Shown in pieces: positions 1 to 10,085 of a DNA stretch of 64,000 nucleotides (within the stretch, counting starts at the first letter, position 1; each line of letters begins with the position of its first letter). The DNA comes from Thermus igniterrae ATCC 700962. GTDB taxonomy: Bacteria; Deinococcota; Deinococci; Deinococcales; Thermaceae. The translations under genes and the position numbers were made by a program. The stretch covers positions 103 to 64,102 of the forward strand of contig NZ_AQWU01000064.1 of NCBI RefSeq assembly GCF_000376265.1. The letters run 5' to 3'. Under the pieces are notes generated by a model. It was not told the DNA's origin. It worked only from the letters and a program-made list of their open reading frames with translations, and made no database searches.

Positions 1-119
1 GTTGCGGGCGGTGGCGTGAGGTGAGTACGCAGGTGAATATCCGAAAAGGGGGCATATCCATAAAGAGAAAACCGGGGTGAGGCCCACACTCCGCCCCTGG
101 CCAGAGCGCCTGGTGTACA
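1..119. other. Left-edge region with no supported gene
   Basis: No complete gene is visible here. Two plus frames end early (TGA at 17-19 and TGA at 22-24), so the first bases may be the 3' end of a gene cut by the window edge, but too little is present to choose. Just before the first gene there is a -10-like TACAAT at 116-121 without a convincing -35. Confidence 0.3.
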
Positions 120-134
120 ATGGCCCCAGGTGAT

Positions 135-1460
135 ATGGACAGACCTCCCAGTCGGTGGCTCTTCCTCCTTCCCTTCGGTTCCCTAGCCCTGGCCCAGACC
201 CAAGCCCCAAGCCCTGGGGACCTTTTTCTTTTGGTCCTTCTCCTGGGGCTTTCCGCCTTTTTCTCCGCCAGCGAGACCGCCTTCACCACCCTCTACCCCT
301 GGAAGGTGCGGGAGCTTTCCGAGACCCGTGGGGGGCCCTTCCGCCTTCTGGCCAAGGACATCACCCGCTTCCTCACCACCATCCTGGTGGGCAACAACCT
401 GGTGAACATCGCCGCCACCGCCCTGGTCACCGATCTGGCCACCCGGGCCTTCGGCTCCGTGGGGGTGGGGCTGGCCACCGGGGTCATGACCTTTTTGGTC
501 CTCTTCTTTGGCGAGATCACCCCCAAGTCCCTGGCGGTCCACCACGCGGAGGGGCTGGCCCGGGTGGCTGCCTGGCCCATCTACCTCTTCTCCGTCCTTC
601 TCTACCCCGTGGGCCGCTTTTTCAGCCTGGTCTCGGGCTTCCTCCTGCGGCTCCTAGGCCTGGAGCCCCGGAACACCCCCCTGGTCTCAGAGCACGAGCT
701 CAAGCTCATCCTGGCGGGGGCGGAGGAGTCGGGGACCATTGAGGCCCAGGAGGAGGAGATGATCCACTCCATCCTGGAGCTGGAGGAGACCCCGGTGCGG
801 GAGATCATGACCCCCCGGGTGGAGATGGTGGCCATCGAGGCGGGGGCCAGCCTGGAGGACCTCCTCCACCTCTTCCGCGAGCACCGCTACAGCCGGGTGC
901 CCGTCTACCGGGAGAGCGTGGACCACATCGTGGGCATCGCCTACGCCAAGGACCTCCTGGACTACTACTGCGAGGAGGACCTTAGGGGCCGGACGGTGGC
1001 CTCCATCGCCCACCCCCCCTACTTCGTCCCCGAGAACATGGACGCCTGGTCCCTCCTGCGGGAGCTTCGCCGCCGAAAGGTGCACATGGCCATCGTGGTG
1101 GACGAGTTCGGGGGCACCGCCGGCTTGGTCACCCTGGAGGACGTGATGGAGGAGATCGTGGGGGAGATCTACGATGAGACCGACGAGCCCGAGGACGCCC
1201 CCATACGCCACCTGCCCGACGGTACCCTTTCCATCCAAGCCCAGACCCCCGTGGACGAGGTCTCCGAGGCCCTGGGGGTGGAGTTGCCCGAGGGGGAGTA
1301 CGACACCCTTTCCGGCTTCCTCTACGAACGGTTTGGCCGCATCCCGGGGGTGGGGGAGAGCGTGGAGTGGCAGGGGTTCCGCTTCGTGGTGGAAAGCGCG
1401 GACCAGCGCCGCATAGAGCGGGTGCGGGTGGAGCGGCTGGTGGAGCATGGAGAGGATTAG
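135..1460 (+). CDS. CorC/HlyC-type membrane protein (DUF21-CBS-CBS-CorC_HlyC)
   Basis: Integral membrane protein of the CNNM/CorC family, which is linked to divalent cation (Mg/Co) efflux and magnesium homeostasis. From the N-terminus it shows a hydrophobic leader ending near ALAQ, a DUF21 block of about four membrane segments (roughly residues 25-190), a CBS pair (about 205-330, including PREIMTPRVEMV and a VDEFGGTAGLVTLEDV stretch) and a CorC_HlyC transporter-associated domain at the C-terminus. About 441 aa, normal for the family. ATG 135 is chosen over the in-frame ATG 120 because AGGTGA lies just before it and the leader then begins MDRPPSRW; the choice is not certain. The end overlaps the start of cdd by 14 bases, so the two are probably co-translated. 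Confidence 0.85.
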   Translation: MDRPPSRWLFLLPFGSLALAQTQAPSPGDLFLLVLLLGLSAFFSASETAFTTLYPWKVRELSETRGGPFRLLAKDITRFLTTILVGNNLVNIAATALVTDLATRAFGSVGVGLATGVMTFLVLFFGEITPKSLAVHHAEGLARVAAWPIYLFSVLLYPVGRFFSLVSGFLLRLLGLEPRNTPLVSEHELKLILAGAEESGTIEAQEEEMIHSILELEETPVREIMTPRVEMVAIEAGASLEDLLHLFREHRYSRVPVYRESVDHIVGIAYAKDLLDYYCEEDLRGRTVASIAHPPYFVPENMDAWSLLRELRRRKVHMAIVVDEFGGTAGLVTLEDVMEEIVGEIYDETDEPEDAPIRHLPDGTLSIQAQTPVDEVSEALGVELPEGEYDTLSGFLYERFGRIPGVGESVEWQGFRFVVESADQRRIERVRVERLVEHGED

Positions 1461-1815
1461 GGAGCTCTTAAAGGCCCACGTGCCCCGGGCCTACGCCCCC
1501 TATTCGGGCTTCCCCGTGGTGGCCCTGGTAGAGGCGGAAGGGGAGGCCTTTTTGGGGGTGAACGTGGAGAACGCGGCCTTCCCCCTCTCCCAGTGCGCGG
1601 AGCGCAACGCGGTGGCCGCCATGGTCCTGGCGGGTAAGCGTCGCATTGACCGGGTGCATGTCTATAGCCCCAAGGGCCCCATTCCCCCCTGCGGGGGGTG
1701 CCGCCAGGTGCTCTTTGAGTTCGGCCATCCCGAGACCGAGGTGGTCCTCCACGGGCCCGAGGGGCATGTGGTGCGCACCCTGGGGGAGCTTTTGCCCCTG
1801 GGGTTCCGCCTCTAA
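1447..1815 (+). CDS. cdd: Cytidine deaminase
   Basis: Zinc enzyme that deaminates cytidine and deoxycytidine to uridine and deoxyuridine in pyrimidine salvage. The catalytic zinc motifs are plain: CAERNAVAAMV (zinc Cys followed by the proton-shuttle Glu) and PCGGCRQVLFEF (the two-Cys motif), with NVENAAFPLSQC ahead of them for nucleoside binding. At 122 aa it is the small homotetrameric form. ATG 1447 lies inside the end of the upstream CorC-like gene, which suggests translational coupling. Confidence 0.95.
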   Translation: MERIRELLKAHVPRAYAPYSGFPVVALVEAEGEAFLGVNVENAAFPLSQCAERNAVAAMVLAGKRRIDRVHVYSPKGPIPPCGGCRQVLFEFGHPETEVVLHGPEGHVVRTLGELLPLGFRL

Positions 1816-1937
1816 GGGGAGGCCTGGGCCAGCCACTCCAGGGCCTTGAGGAAGTAGGGGTCCTGCGCGGGGGTGCAGCGGTCCTGCAACTCAAGGCCAG
1901 CCCGGAGGTGGAGGCGGGCCACGGGGTGGCCTGCCAC
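1812..1937 (-). CDS. Possible 41-codon protein or detached gene tail
   Basis: An open frame starts at GTG 1937, 10 bases after the stop of the LEA14-like lipoprotein gene, and ends at TAG 1812-1814, overlapping the cdd stop. The predicted product reads like real protein (for example DPYFLKALEWLAQ) and has the G/C third-position bias of its neighbours. I recognise no family, and no clear ribosome binding site precedes the GTG. It may be a short coupled gene, the remnant of a longer one, or a tail separated from the lipoprotein gene by a frameshift, since this frame differs from that of the lipoprotein. Confidence 0.3.
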   Translation of the reverse strand: MAGHPVARLHLRAGLELQDRCTPAQDPYFLKALEWLAQASP

Positions 1938-1947
1938 CTCTACCCGC

Positions 1948-2607
1948 CTAGAGGGGGAGCTCCAGGGAGAAGCGGGTGAAGCCGGGGACCTCCAGGGTGA
2001 GCTCCAGCCGTCCCCCTCCCCGTTCCAGCCCCGGGCGGAGGCCCACCACCTGGAGCCGGGCCTCCCCCCGGGCGGGGAGGTCGGCCCGCACCGAGAGGCG
2101 CTGGCCCAGGAAGAGGAGGCTCCCCTCGGCCTTCAAGGGGATGGGGTTGGGGTTTTCCAGGTAGAGGTTCACCCCGGCCCGGCGCACCCTAAGGGGTTCC
2201 AGGGGCAGGGCCACCCGGGTACGGAAGAAGGTGAGTTCCTGCCCCAGGGTGCGCCCCTCGAGGGCCACCAGGACCCCTTCCCGGGAGAGGAGGGCCTGGA
2301 CGGTGGCCAGGGCCGCCTGGGGGGTGAGGCGGACGAGGAGGGCTTCCTCCTGGCGCCCCGGAGCCAGGGTGAGGTCCAGGGGGACCACCACCTCCCCCAC
2401 CCGTAGCCGGGCCCCCAGGGCCGCCAGGGGAAGAGGGAAAGGGTTAGGGTTTTGCAACTCCACCCGCAGGGCCAGGAGGAGGGCAGGGCCCGGGCTCAGC
2501 TCCAGCCCCCGCACCTCCGCCCCCAGGAGCCGGGCCTCGGGAGGGAGGGGCCTGGGGGCGCAGGCGCTGAGGAGGACGAGGAGAAGGAGAAGCCTCAGAG
2601 GAGCCAT
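1948..2607 (-). CDS. LEA14-like (WHy domain) lipoprotein
   Basis: Probable lipoprotein of 219 aa. A short hydrophobic leader runs into the lipobox LLSAC at about residues 12-16, so the mature protein should be lipid-anchored. The rest has two repeats of about 90-100 residues, each with the NPNPFPLPL or NPNPIPLKA turn typical of the late-embryogenesis-abundant type 2 (WHy) beta-sandwich. The biochemical role of this family in bacteria is not established. Its start overlaps the end of the aldolase gene by 13 bases and is preceded by AGGAGGG, so it is the last or second-last gene of a minus operon. Confidence 0.7.
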   Translation of the reverse strand: MAPLRLLLLLVLLSACAPRPLPPEARLLGAEVRGLELSPGPALLLALRVELQNPNPFPLPLAALGARLRVGEVVVPLDLTLAPGRQEEALLVRLTPQAALATVQALLSREGVLVALEGRTLGQELTFFRTRVALPLEPLRVRRAGVNLYLENPNPIPLKAEGSLLFLGQRLSVRADLPARGEARLQVVGLRPGLERGGGRLELTLEVPGFTRFSLELPL

Positions 2608-3446
2608 CCCTCCTCCCTAAGGCTTTCCAGGACCGGCAGGAAGCTTCCCCAAAGGGGGCTTTCCTGGGGGTAGGGGGGCCTGGGGTAGCCCGCGGGCAGG
2701 CCCAGGTGGCGCAGGGCCTGCTTCAGAAGGGGCACCCCCCCGCGGGAGAGCAGGTCCCCCAAGGGGAAAAGCCGCTTCTGGAGCTCCATGGCCTCGGCCA
2801 TTCTTCCGGCCCGGAAGTGCTCCAGGAGGGCCCGGTAGGCCCGGGGGGCCAGGTTGGCCGCCGCCAGAATCCCCCCCTCTGCCCTCAAGGCCAAGGCCCC
2901 GAGGAAGGTGGGGGCGTGGCCGGTGAAGACGCGGAAGCCCTTCAGGCGGGCCTGGTAGAAGGCCAGGCGGTGGAGGTCCCCGCTGGAGTCCTTGATGCCC
3001 AGGATGTTGGGGTGCTCGGCCAGGGCTTCCACCGCACTGAGGGGCAGGTCCACCCGGGTGTTCTGGGGCACGTGGTAGAGGAAAAGGGGCGTGCCCTCCG
3101 CCAGGGCCTGGTAGTAGCGGAGAAGCCCCTCCCCAAGGCTCCCGTGGTAGTAGCGGGGGGGCGTGGCCAGGAGGGCCATGGCCCCCGCCGCCCGGGCCTC
3201 CTGGAGCGCCCCTTCCGCCTGGGGCAGGGTCTCCTCCATGAGGCCCACCAGGAAGGGTTTGGTTGGGGCCAGGGCCCGGAGCCCCTGGGCCCGCTCCTCG
3301 GGGGTCAGGTGGACCCCTTCCCCGTTGGAGCCATAGACGAGAAGCCCGTCCACCAGGGGTTCCAGGGCCTGGGCCAGCTCCCGGAAGGCCCCGGGGTCCA
3401 GGCGGCCTTGCCGGTCAAAGGGGGTGGGGATGGGGGGCAGGATCAT
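2595..3446 (-). CDS. DHDPS/N-acetylneuraminate lyase family aldolase, substrate unknown
   Basis: Class I (Schiff-base) aldolase of the dihydrodipicolinate synthase superfamily, 283 aa, TIM barrel. The family marks are YGSNGEGVHL (carboxylate-binding GxxGE), FLYHVPQNTR with the catalytic Tyr, and GIKDSSGD with the Schiff-base Lys. Thermus is known to make lysine by the alpha-aminoadipate route, so a true DapA role is unlikely. Other 2-keto acid aldolase or dehydratase activities of the family are better candidates. The gene overlaps the large membrane protein gene upstream by 4 bases (ATGA) and the lipoprotein gene downstream by 13, so the three form one transcription unit. Confidence 0.75.
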   Translation of the reverse strand: MILPPIPTPFDRQGRLDPGAFRELAQALEPLVDGLLVYGSNGEGVHLTPEERAQGLRALAPTKPFLVGLMEETLPQAEGALQEARAAGAMALLATPPRYYHGSLGEGLLRYYQALAEGTPLFLYHVPQNTRVDLPLSAVEALAEHPNILGIKDSSGDLHRLAFYQARLKGFRVFTGHAPTFLGALALRAEGGILAAANLAPRAYRALLEHFRAGRMAEAMELQKRLFPLGDLLSRGGVPLLKQALRHLGLPAGYPRPPYPQESPLWGSFLPVLESLREEGWLL

Positions 3447-5359
3447 GCCGTCCTCCTCAGGCTCCAGACTACCCCGAGGAGGTGCAGGCCGTAGGCCAGG
3501 AGGAGGAGGGAGGGCCCCCGGTCCTGGAGGAGGTTCAGGAGGCCGTAGGCGGCCAGGAGGAGAAGGGCCAGGCCAACCCCCCCGGCGAAGCCCAGGCTCC
3601 CCGGCACCAGGAGCCGCACCCCCAGGGCCCAGGCGGGGGGGATGGCCCCCTTGCGCCGGGGCAGGAGGAAGGTCAGGAGGTGGTAGAGGAGGAGAAGGAG
3701 AAGCCCCAGGAAGACCCAGGGCTTGGCCCCGTCCGGGAGGGGAGTGGGTAGGTCCAGGAAGGTGCGCAAGGGGTCCTCCAGGAAGTGCCCGAGCTCCACC
3801 TGGAGGAGGGCCAGGTAGAGGGTGCGCTGGCTCGGTCCTGGCTCCCGCGCCCCCCAGGGGTCTTGGCCCAGGCCGAGGGTGCTTCGGATGGGCCCCTCGA
3901 GGGGTGCCTTCCCGTAGGCCTCCTTCAGGGAGGCCTCATCCCCCCGTAGGGCCAGGGCAAAGGGCCAGGAGGCCTCCTGGAGGAGGACCTTGGCCTCCTT
4001 GGGGGCCTGGGGCAGGAGGGCGTAGCCCAGGAGGGCCCTGGTCCCCGGGGTGGGGGGGAGGGTGCGGAGCCAGTCCAGGGCCGCCTGGGTGCGCAGGCTA
4101 CCCCGGTCCAAAGGGGGAGCGAGGAGGCGGGAGCGCACCTGGGCATCCAGCCCATAGAGGAGGAATCCCGACCCCAGGGCCAGGAGGAGCAAAAGGGCCA
4201 GGAGGCGCTCCCCCAGGCTGGCGTAGGCCAGGTGGAGGTGCCTGAGGCGCAGGAGAGGATGGCGCCAGAACCCCCCCAGATACCCCCCGAGGGCCCGCAG
4301 GTCCCGAAGCTGGGCAGGCAGGTAGAAGGCGAAGAGGTAGAGGAAGAGGCCCAGGTAGGCCAGGCCCAGGGTCCAGAGGACGGGGGGGAGGAAGGAGAGG
4401 TCGGGGGGGAGCCAGGTGCGGAGCACCTTCTCCGCCTCCCGGAAGCGGAGGGCCCGAGCGGGGTGGCCCTGGGCCTCGAGGAACTCGGCGGTTTCCCGGA
4501 AAAAGACCAGAGAGTCTGGGAAAAGCGGGGTGTAGCGCAGGAGGGCTTCGGCCAGCAGGAAGGCCTGTTCCGGGTCCTGGGTGCGCAGGGCCCGGGAGAC
4601 CTCGGCCATGCGGCGCACCCCGGTTAGGCCGAAGAAGAGCTCCGGCCGGTGGTGCCGGGCCAGGAGGTCCTGGCCGTAGGCCTCCAGGTCCTCTAGGGTC
4701 AAGGAGGCGGGGTCCTGGGTCCAGTAGGCGAAGTAGGGCCAGGGCTTGGGGGGAGTGAGGGCCTCGAGGAGGGGCCTGAGGGCCTCCAGATCTTTTTCGC
4801 TCCCCTCAAAGGGCACCAGGGGAAAGGGGATGGAAAGCACCCGTTCCCCCTCCAGAAGGGCCTCCGGGCCGGGCCTGAGGGCCAGCACGCGGGCTGGGGC
4901 GAAGTGGAAGCGTACCCCCGGGGCCTTTAGGCTGGCCTCCACCACCAGAAGCCCCTGGGCCAGGTAAACCTTCTCCCCCTGGACCAGGGGGCCCAGCCAG
5001 GCCCCTGGGGGCAGGGGGAGGAGACCCCAGGGGAGCCTTACCCCCTCGGGGGTGAGCTCAGGGGCGGCGGCGGGCAGAACGCTAACCCGCCCCTCCAGGG
5101 GACCCCCGGGCAGGGAGAGCTGGACGCGGTACTCCCCGGGGGCCTTGGGGACCAGCTCCAGGCGGAAGGCTCCCCCCTGCACGGCCACCTCCTGGGACTG
5201 GACCCCTTCGGGCCCCTCCACCCGCAGGGGAAAGCGCCCTTGGGGAAGGTCCTTGCCTTGGAGGAGGAGGGGCTCGCCCACCTGGATCCGTTCTGGAAGG
5301 ATGAGGGTTTGGCCCAGGGCCACGAGGCCCAGAAAGGCCAGCGCCGGGAGGACGCGCAT
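3443..5359 (-). CDS. Large exported membrane protein of unknown function
   Basis: I do not recognise a named family. The 638-aa product starts with a cleavable-looking signal peptide (MRVLPALAFLGLVALGQ). It continues with an Ig-like beta-rich stretch (about residues 20-95) resembling the fibronectin/Ig modules of exported bacterial proteins. A long soluble region follows, then about five hydrophobic segments: two near the middle (LWTLGLAYLGLFLYLFAF and [16 protein letters not shown]) and three near the C-terminus. A helical repeat-like stretch lies between the two groups. It is the first gene of a minus cluster with the aldolase and lipoprotein genes and starts only 17 bases from divergent sdaAB. 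The context suggests a cell-envelope role, but that is inference. Confidence 0.6.
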   Translation of the reverse strand: MRVLPALAFLGLVALGQTLILPERIQVGEPLLLQGKDLPQGRFPLRVEGPEGVQSQEVAVQGGAFRLELVPKAPGEYRVQLSLPGGPLEGRVSVLPAAAPELTPEGVRLPWGLLPLPPGAWLGPLVQGEKVYLAQGLLVVEASLKAPGVRFHFAPARVLALRPGPEALLEGERVLSIPFPLVPFEGSEKDLEALRPLLEALTPPKPWPYFAYWTQDPASLTLEDLEAYGQDLLARHHRPELFFGLTGVRRMAEVSRALRTQDPEQAFLLAEALLRYTPLFPDSLVFFRETAEFLEAQGHPARALRFREAEKVLRTWLPPDLSFLPPVLWTLGLAYLGLFLYLFAFYLPAQLRDLRALGGYLGGFWRHPLLRLRHLHLAYASLGERLLALLLLLALGSGFLLYGLDAQVRSRLLAPPLDRGSLRTQAALDWLRTLPPTPGTRALLGYALLPQAPKEAKVLLQEASWPFALALRGDEASLKEAYGKAPLEGPIRSTLGLGQDPWGAREPGPSQRTLYLALLQVELGHFLEDPLRTFLDLPTPLPDGAKPWVFLGLLLLLLYHLLTFLLPRRKGAIPPAWALGVRLLVPGSLGFAGGVGLALLLLAAYGLLNLLQDRGPSLLLLAYGLHLLGVVWSLRRTA

Positions 5360-5361
5360 GG

Positions 5362-5372
5362 CGTTATTCTAC
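5362..5372. promoter_or_regulatory. Possible shared AT-rich core promoter between divergent genes
   Basis: Only 17 bases separate the divergent starts at 5359 (-) and 5377 (+). They hold TTATTCTA, which reads as TATTCT on the plus strand (5365-5370) and TAGAAT on the minus strand. Both sit about one -10 distance from the start codons, so both messages would be leaderless or nearly so. No good -35 is seen on either side, so this is tentative. Confidence 0.25.
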
Positions 5373-5376
5373 AGGC

Positions 5377-6039
5377 ATGGGTCTACTGGACATGATCGGG
5401 CCGGTGATGGTGGGACCCTCCTCCAGCCACACCGCCGGGGCCTGCCGGCTGGCGCTTCTGGCCCGCTACCTTCTGGGGGAGAAGCCCAAGCGGGTGGAGT
5501 TCGGCCTGCACGGCTCCTTTGCCAAGACCGGCAAGGGGCACGGCACCCACCTGGCCCTGGCCGCGGGCGTCCTAGGCCTGAGGCCCGAGGACGAGCGCCT
5601 CAAGGAAAGCCTGGCCTTGGCGGAACGGGAGGGGGTGGAGGTGGTCTTCAAGGAGGTGGAGCTGGGGGACGTCCACCCCAACACCGTGCGCATGGTGCTG
5701 GAGGGGGAGAAGGAGCGGCTTACCGTGACGGGAAGCTCCTTGGGCGGCGGCCTGGTGCGCATCTTTGACCTGGAGGGGTTTGAGGTGCGCATCACCGGGG
5801 CCATGCCCACCCTGGTGATCCGCAACGTGGACACCCCAGGGGTGGTGGCCCGGGTGGCCCGCATCCTGGCGGACGACGAGGTGAACATCGCCCACCTCAC
5901 CGTGAGCCGCAAGAAGCGGGGCGGGGAGGCCATGATGAGCCTGGAAATGGATCGTCCCCTTTCCGAGCCCCCCCTGAGGTACCTGGAGTACCTCTCCTAC
6001 ATCCTCTGGGTGCGGCAGATTCCCCCCGTCATGGACTAG
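5377..6039 (+). CDS. sdaAB: L-serine dehydratase, iron-sulfur type, beta subunit
   Basis: Beta chain of the oxygen-sensitive [4Fe-4S] L-serine ammonia-lyase, which turns serine into pyruvate and ammonia. The first half has the family motif GPVMVGPSSSHTAGA and the GSFAKTGKGHGT stretch. The C-terminal part (about residues 145-215) is an ACT domain opening TLVIRNVDTPGVVARVARI, the usual place for serine binding and control. At 220 aa it is the separate beta subunit of the two-subunit enzyme. The alpha subunit that carries the cluster is not next to it and must lie outside the window. The 3' end overlaps the convergent kinase gene by 11 bases. Confidence 0.9.
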   Translation: MGLLDMIGPVMVGPSSSHTAGACRLALLARYLLGEKPKRVEFGLHGSFAKTGKGHGTHLALAAGVLGLRPEDERLKESLALAEREGVEVVFKEVELGDVHPNTVRMVLEGEKERLTVTGSSLGGGLVRIFDLEGFEVRITGAMPTLVIRNVDTPGVVARVARILADDEVNIAHLTVSRKKRGGEAMMSLEMDRPLSEPPLRYLEYLSYILWVRQIPPVMD

Positions 6040-6998
6040 GGGGACCCAGTTCCAGCCGCAGGCGGGCCCCGCCCAGTTGCCCGGGGGGGGCTAGGAGCCG
6101 CCCCCCATGGGCCTCGGCTACCCGGGCCGCGGTATAGAGGCCAAGCCCGAAGCTTCCCCGGTGCCCCGTCCCCTGGCGGAAGGGCTGGACCAGGGCCTCC
6201 AGGGGCAGGGGAAGCCCGGGGCCATCGTCTTCCACCTCCAGGGCCCCGGGCTCCACCCGTACCCGGACCTGGGTCCGGGCGTGGCGCAGGGCGTTCTCCA
6301 GGAGGTTGGCCAGGGCCCGCTCCACCAAAAGGCGCTCCCCCCGGCCCAGGCCGGCCCCTTCCAGCCCAAGCCGCAGCCCCCTGGCCGCTGCCGTTTCCCG
6401 GTAGCGCAGGAGGAGGTCCTCCGCTAGGGCCCTCAGGTTCAGGGTCTCCCCTTGGGGCGGGCGGGTCTCCGTGCGGGAGAGGGCCAGGAGGTTCTCCACC
6501 AGCCGATAGCCCCGCTCCAGCTCCTCCTTGAGCTGGTGGAGGAGGGCTACCCGCTTTTCCCGCCCCAGGTCGTCGGCCTTCTCCAGGTAGGCCAGGGCGC
6601 GGATGGCGGAGAGGAGGGGGGTCTTGAGGTCGTGGGCCAAGGTGGCGTAGAAGGCTTCCCGGGCCTCCAAAAGTCCCTTGAGGCGCTCCAGGAGTTCGGT
6701 GAAGCGGCGGCGGAGAAGGGCCACCTCCTCCGGGGGGGTTCCCCGGCTGGGGGGAAGGCGGAGCTCGCTCACCGGCCCCTCCCGCAAGGAGAGGTAGGCC
6801 AGGGCCCGGGTGAGTTCCTCCAAGGGTCTCAGGAGGCCCCGGGCCAGGAAGTACCCCACCAGAGCGGAGACCAGGGCCAGGAAGAGGAGCCAGAGGAGGA
6901 GGGGTAGCCAGGGCCCCTCCCCCATGAGGCCAAGGGTGAGGGCCAGGACCAGGTTGGGCAAAAAGGCCAAGAGGGCGATGACCAGGGCCAGCCTTGCC

Positions 6999-7009
<11 letters not shown>
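6029..7009 (-). CDS. Membrane sensor histidine kinase (HAMP, HisKA, HATPase)
   Basis: Two-component sensor of 326 aa. It has two membrane segments (about residues 7-30 and 36-57) with almost no periplasmic loop between them, a HAMP-like linker, and a dimerisation domain with the phospho-acceptor motif [16 protein letters not shown]. The ATPase domain shows an N box ([12 protein letters not shown]), G1 ([10 protein letters not shown]) and G2 ([19 protein letters not shown]). The lack of a sensor loop points to sensing within or at the membrane. No response regulator is beside it. Its start overlaps the end of lepA by 11 bases, so it is expressed as the tail of the lepA transcript. Confidence 0.85.
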
Positions 7010-8816
<1,807 letters not shown>

Positions 8817-8937
8817 CCCTCCCATCCTCAGGGGTTCGGGGGGCAAAGTCAAGCCGGCCGCGGCCCATGGGCCAGGATAGGGCTTGTCTCCCCTGCGGGA
8901 GATTCGGCCCACCCTGCTTGGCCCGTGTCTGAGTGGC

Positions 8938-8966
8938 TTGCCCTCTGGCCTTGGACTGGGTAAACT
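8938..8966 (+). promoter_or_regulatory. Promoter of the acyl-CoA dehydrogenase operon
   Basis: A -35 TTGCCC (8938-8943), a 17-base spacer and a -10 TAAACT (8961-8966) stand 18 bases before the TTG start of the first gene. The expected transcript would begin near 8973, almost directly at the GGAGG ribosome binding site (8974-8978). Confidence 0.6.
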
Positions 8967-8984
8967 TTGCCCTGGAGGTTCCCC

Positions 8985-10085
8985 TTGAGCCTAGAGGCCA
9001 TTCAGGACCTGGCCCGGCGTTTTGCCCGCGAGCGGGTGCTCCCTGAGGCGGCCCGCTGGGACCGCGAGGCCCGCTTCCCCTGGCCCCTTTTCCAAGAAGC
9101 CGCGGCCATAGGGTTTCCCGTGCTGGTGGCCCCGGAGGCCCTGGGTGGGGCGGGGCTTGGCCCCGAGGCCCTGGCGGTGGTGGCGGAGGAGCTGGCCTAC
9201 GCCTGCCCCGGCATAGCGGCCGCCCTCCTCCTCAACAACCTGGTGGCCGATGCCCTTTTACTCTCGGAAAGCCCCTATGCCCGGGCCTTCGTGCCCAGGC
9301 TGCGGCGGGAGGTGGCCTCCTACGCCCTCACCGAACCCCAAGCGGGTTCGGACGTGGCCGCTTTGCGTACCCGGGCGGAGCGGGTGCCGGGAGGGTACCG
9401 GCTCTTTGGCCGCAAGACCTGGATCAGCCACGCCCCGGAGGCGGGCTTCTTCCTGGTCTTCGCCCGGGTGGGGGAGGGGCGGGAGGGCATCGCTGCCTTT
9501 TTGCTGGAGCGGGGCGAGGGGGTGGAGGTGGGCCCGCCCCTGCCCAAGATGGGCCAGAAGGCTTCTCCCGCGGCGGAGGTGGCCCTGGAGGGGGCCTTTG
9601 TCCCCGAGGAGGGCCTGGTGGCCCGGGAGGGCTTCCGGCTGGCCATGCGGGTCTTCAACCGCTCGCGGCCCATGGTGGCCGCCTTGGCCGTGGGCCTCCT
9701 GGCCCGCGCCCTGGAGGAGGCCCTGGCCTACGCCTCCTTGCGGGAGGCCTTCGGCAAGCCTCTCCTGGAGCACCAGGGGGTGGGCTTCAAGCTGGCGGAG
9801 ATGGCCATAGACCTCGAGGCCGCCCGGCTACTCACCCAGAAGGCGGCCCGCTTGGCGGAGGAGGGAGAGAACGCCCTGGAGGCTGCCATGGCCAAGGCCT
9901 TCGCCGCCGACGCCGCCGTGCGGGGGGTTTCCGAGGCCCTCCAGGTCTTCGGGGGCAACGGCTACAGCGAGGACTACCCCATGGCCAAGCTCTACCGGGA
10001 CGCCAAGGTGCTCCAGATTTACGAGGGCACCTCGGAGATCCAGAGGCTCATCGTGTTGCGGGAGCTTGTGAGGAGGCGGGGATGA
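8985..10085 (+). CDS. Acyl-CoA dehydrogenase
   Basis: FAD-dependent enzyme that introduces the alpha-beta double bond into acyl-CoA, the first step of beta-oxidation or branched-chain acyl-CoA breakdown. It shows the FAD and substrate motif [27 protein letters not shown], and near the C-terminus [10 protein letters not shown] followed by [12 protein letters not shown], whose Glu is the usual catalytic base. TTG 8985 is preferred over TTG 8967 because GGAGG lies 6 bases before it; this gives 366 aa starting [13 protein letters not shown]. The stop overlaps the thiolase start as ATGA. The natural chain length cannot be told from sequence. Confidence 0.9.
   Translation: MSLEAIQDLARRFARERVLPEAARWDREARFPWPLFQEAAAIGFPVLVAPEALGGAGLGPEALAVVAEELAYACPGIAAALLLNNLVADALLLSESPYARAFVPRLRREVASYALTEPQAGSDVAALRTRAERVPGGYRLFGRKTWISHAPEAGFFLVFARVGEGREGIAAFLLERGEGVEVGPPLPKMGQKASPAAEVALEGAFVPEEGLVAREGFRLAMRVFNRSRPMVAALAVGLLARALEEALAYASLREAFGKPLLEHQGVGFKLAEMAIDLEAARLLTQKAARLAEEGENALEAAMAKAFAADAAVRGVSEALQVFGGNGYSEDYPMAKLYRDAKVLQIYEGTSEIQRLIVLRELVRRRG

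Noticed and set aside
2231-2673. Plus-strand frames opposite the lipoprotein gene
   Set aside because: Arg/Gly/Pro-rich shadow translations without motifs; the minus-strand lipobox protein explains the region.
8817-8912. Extra 32 residues at the lepA N-terminus
   Set aside because: Not conserved in the family; ATG 8816 starts the known EF4 sequence.
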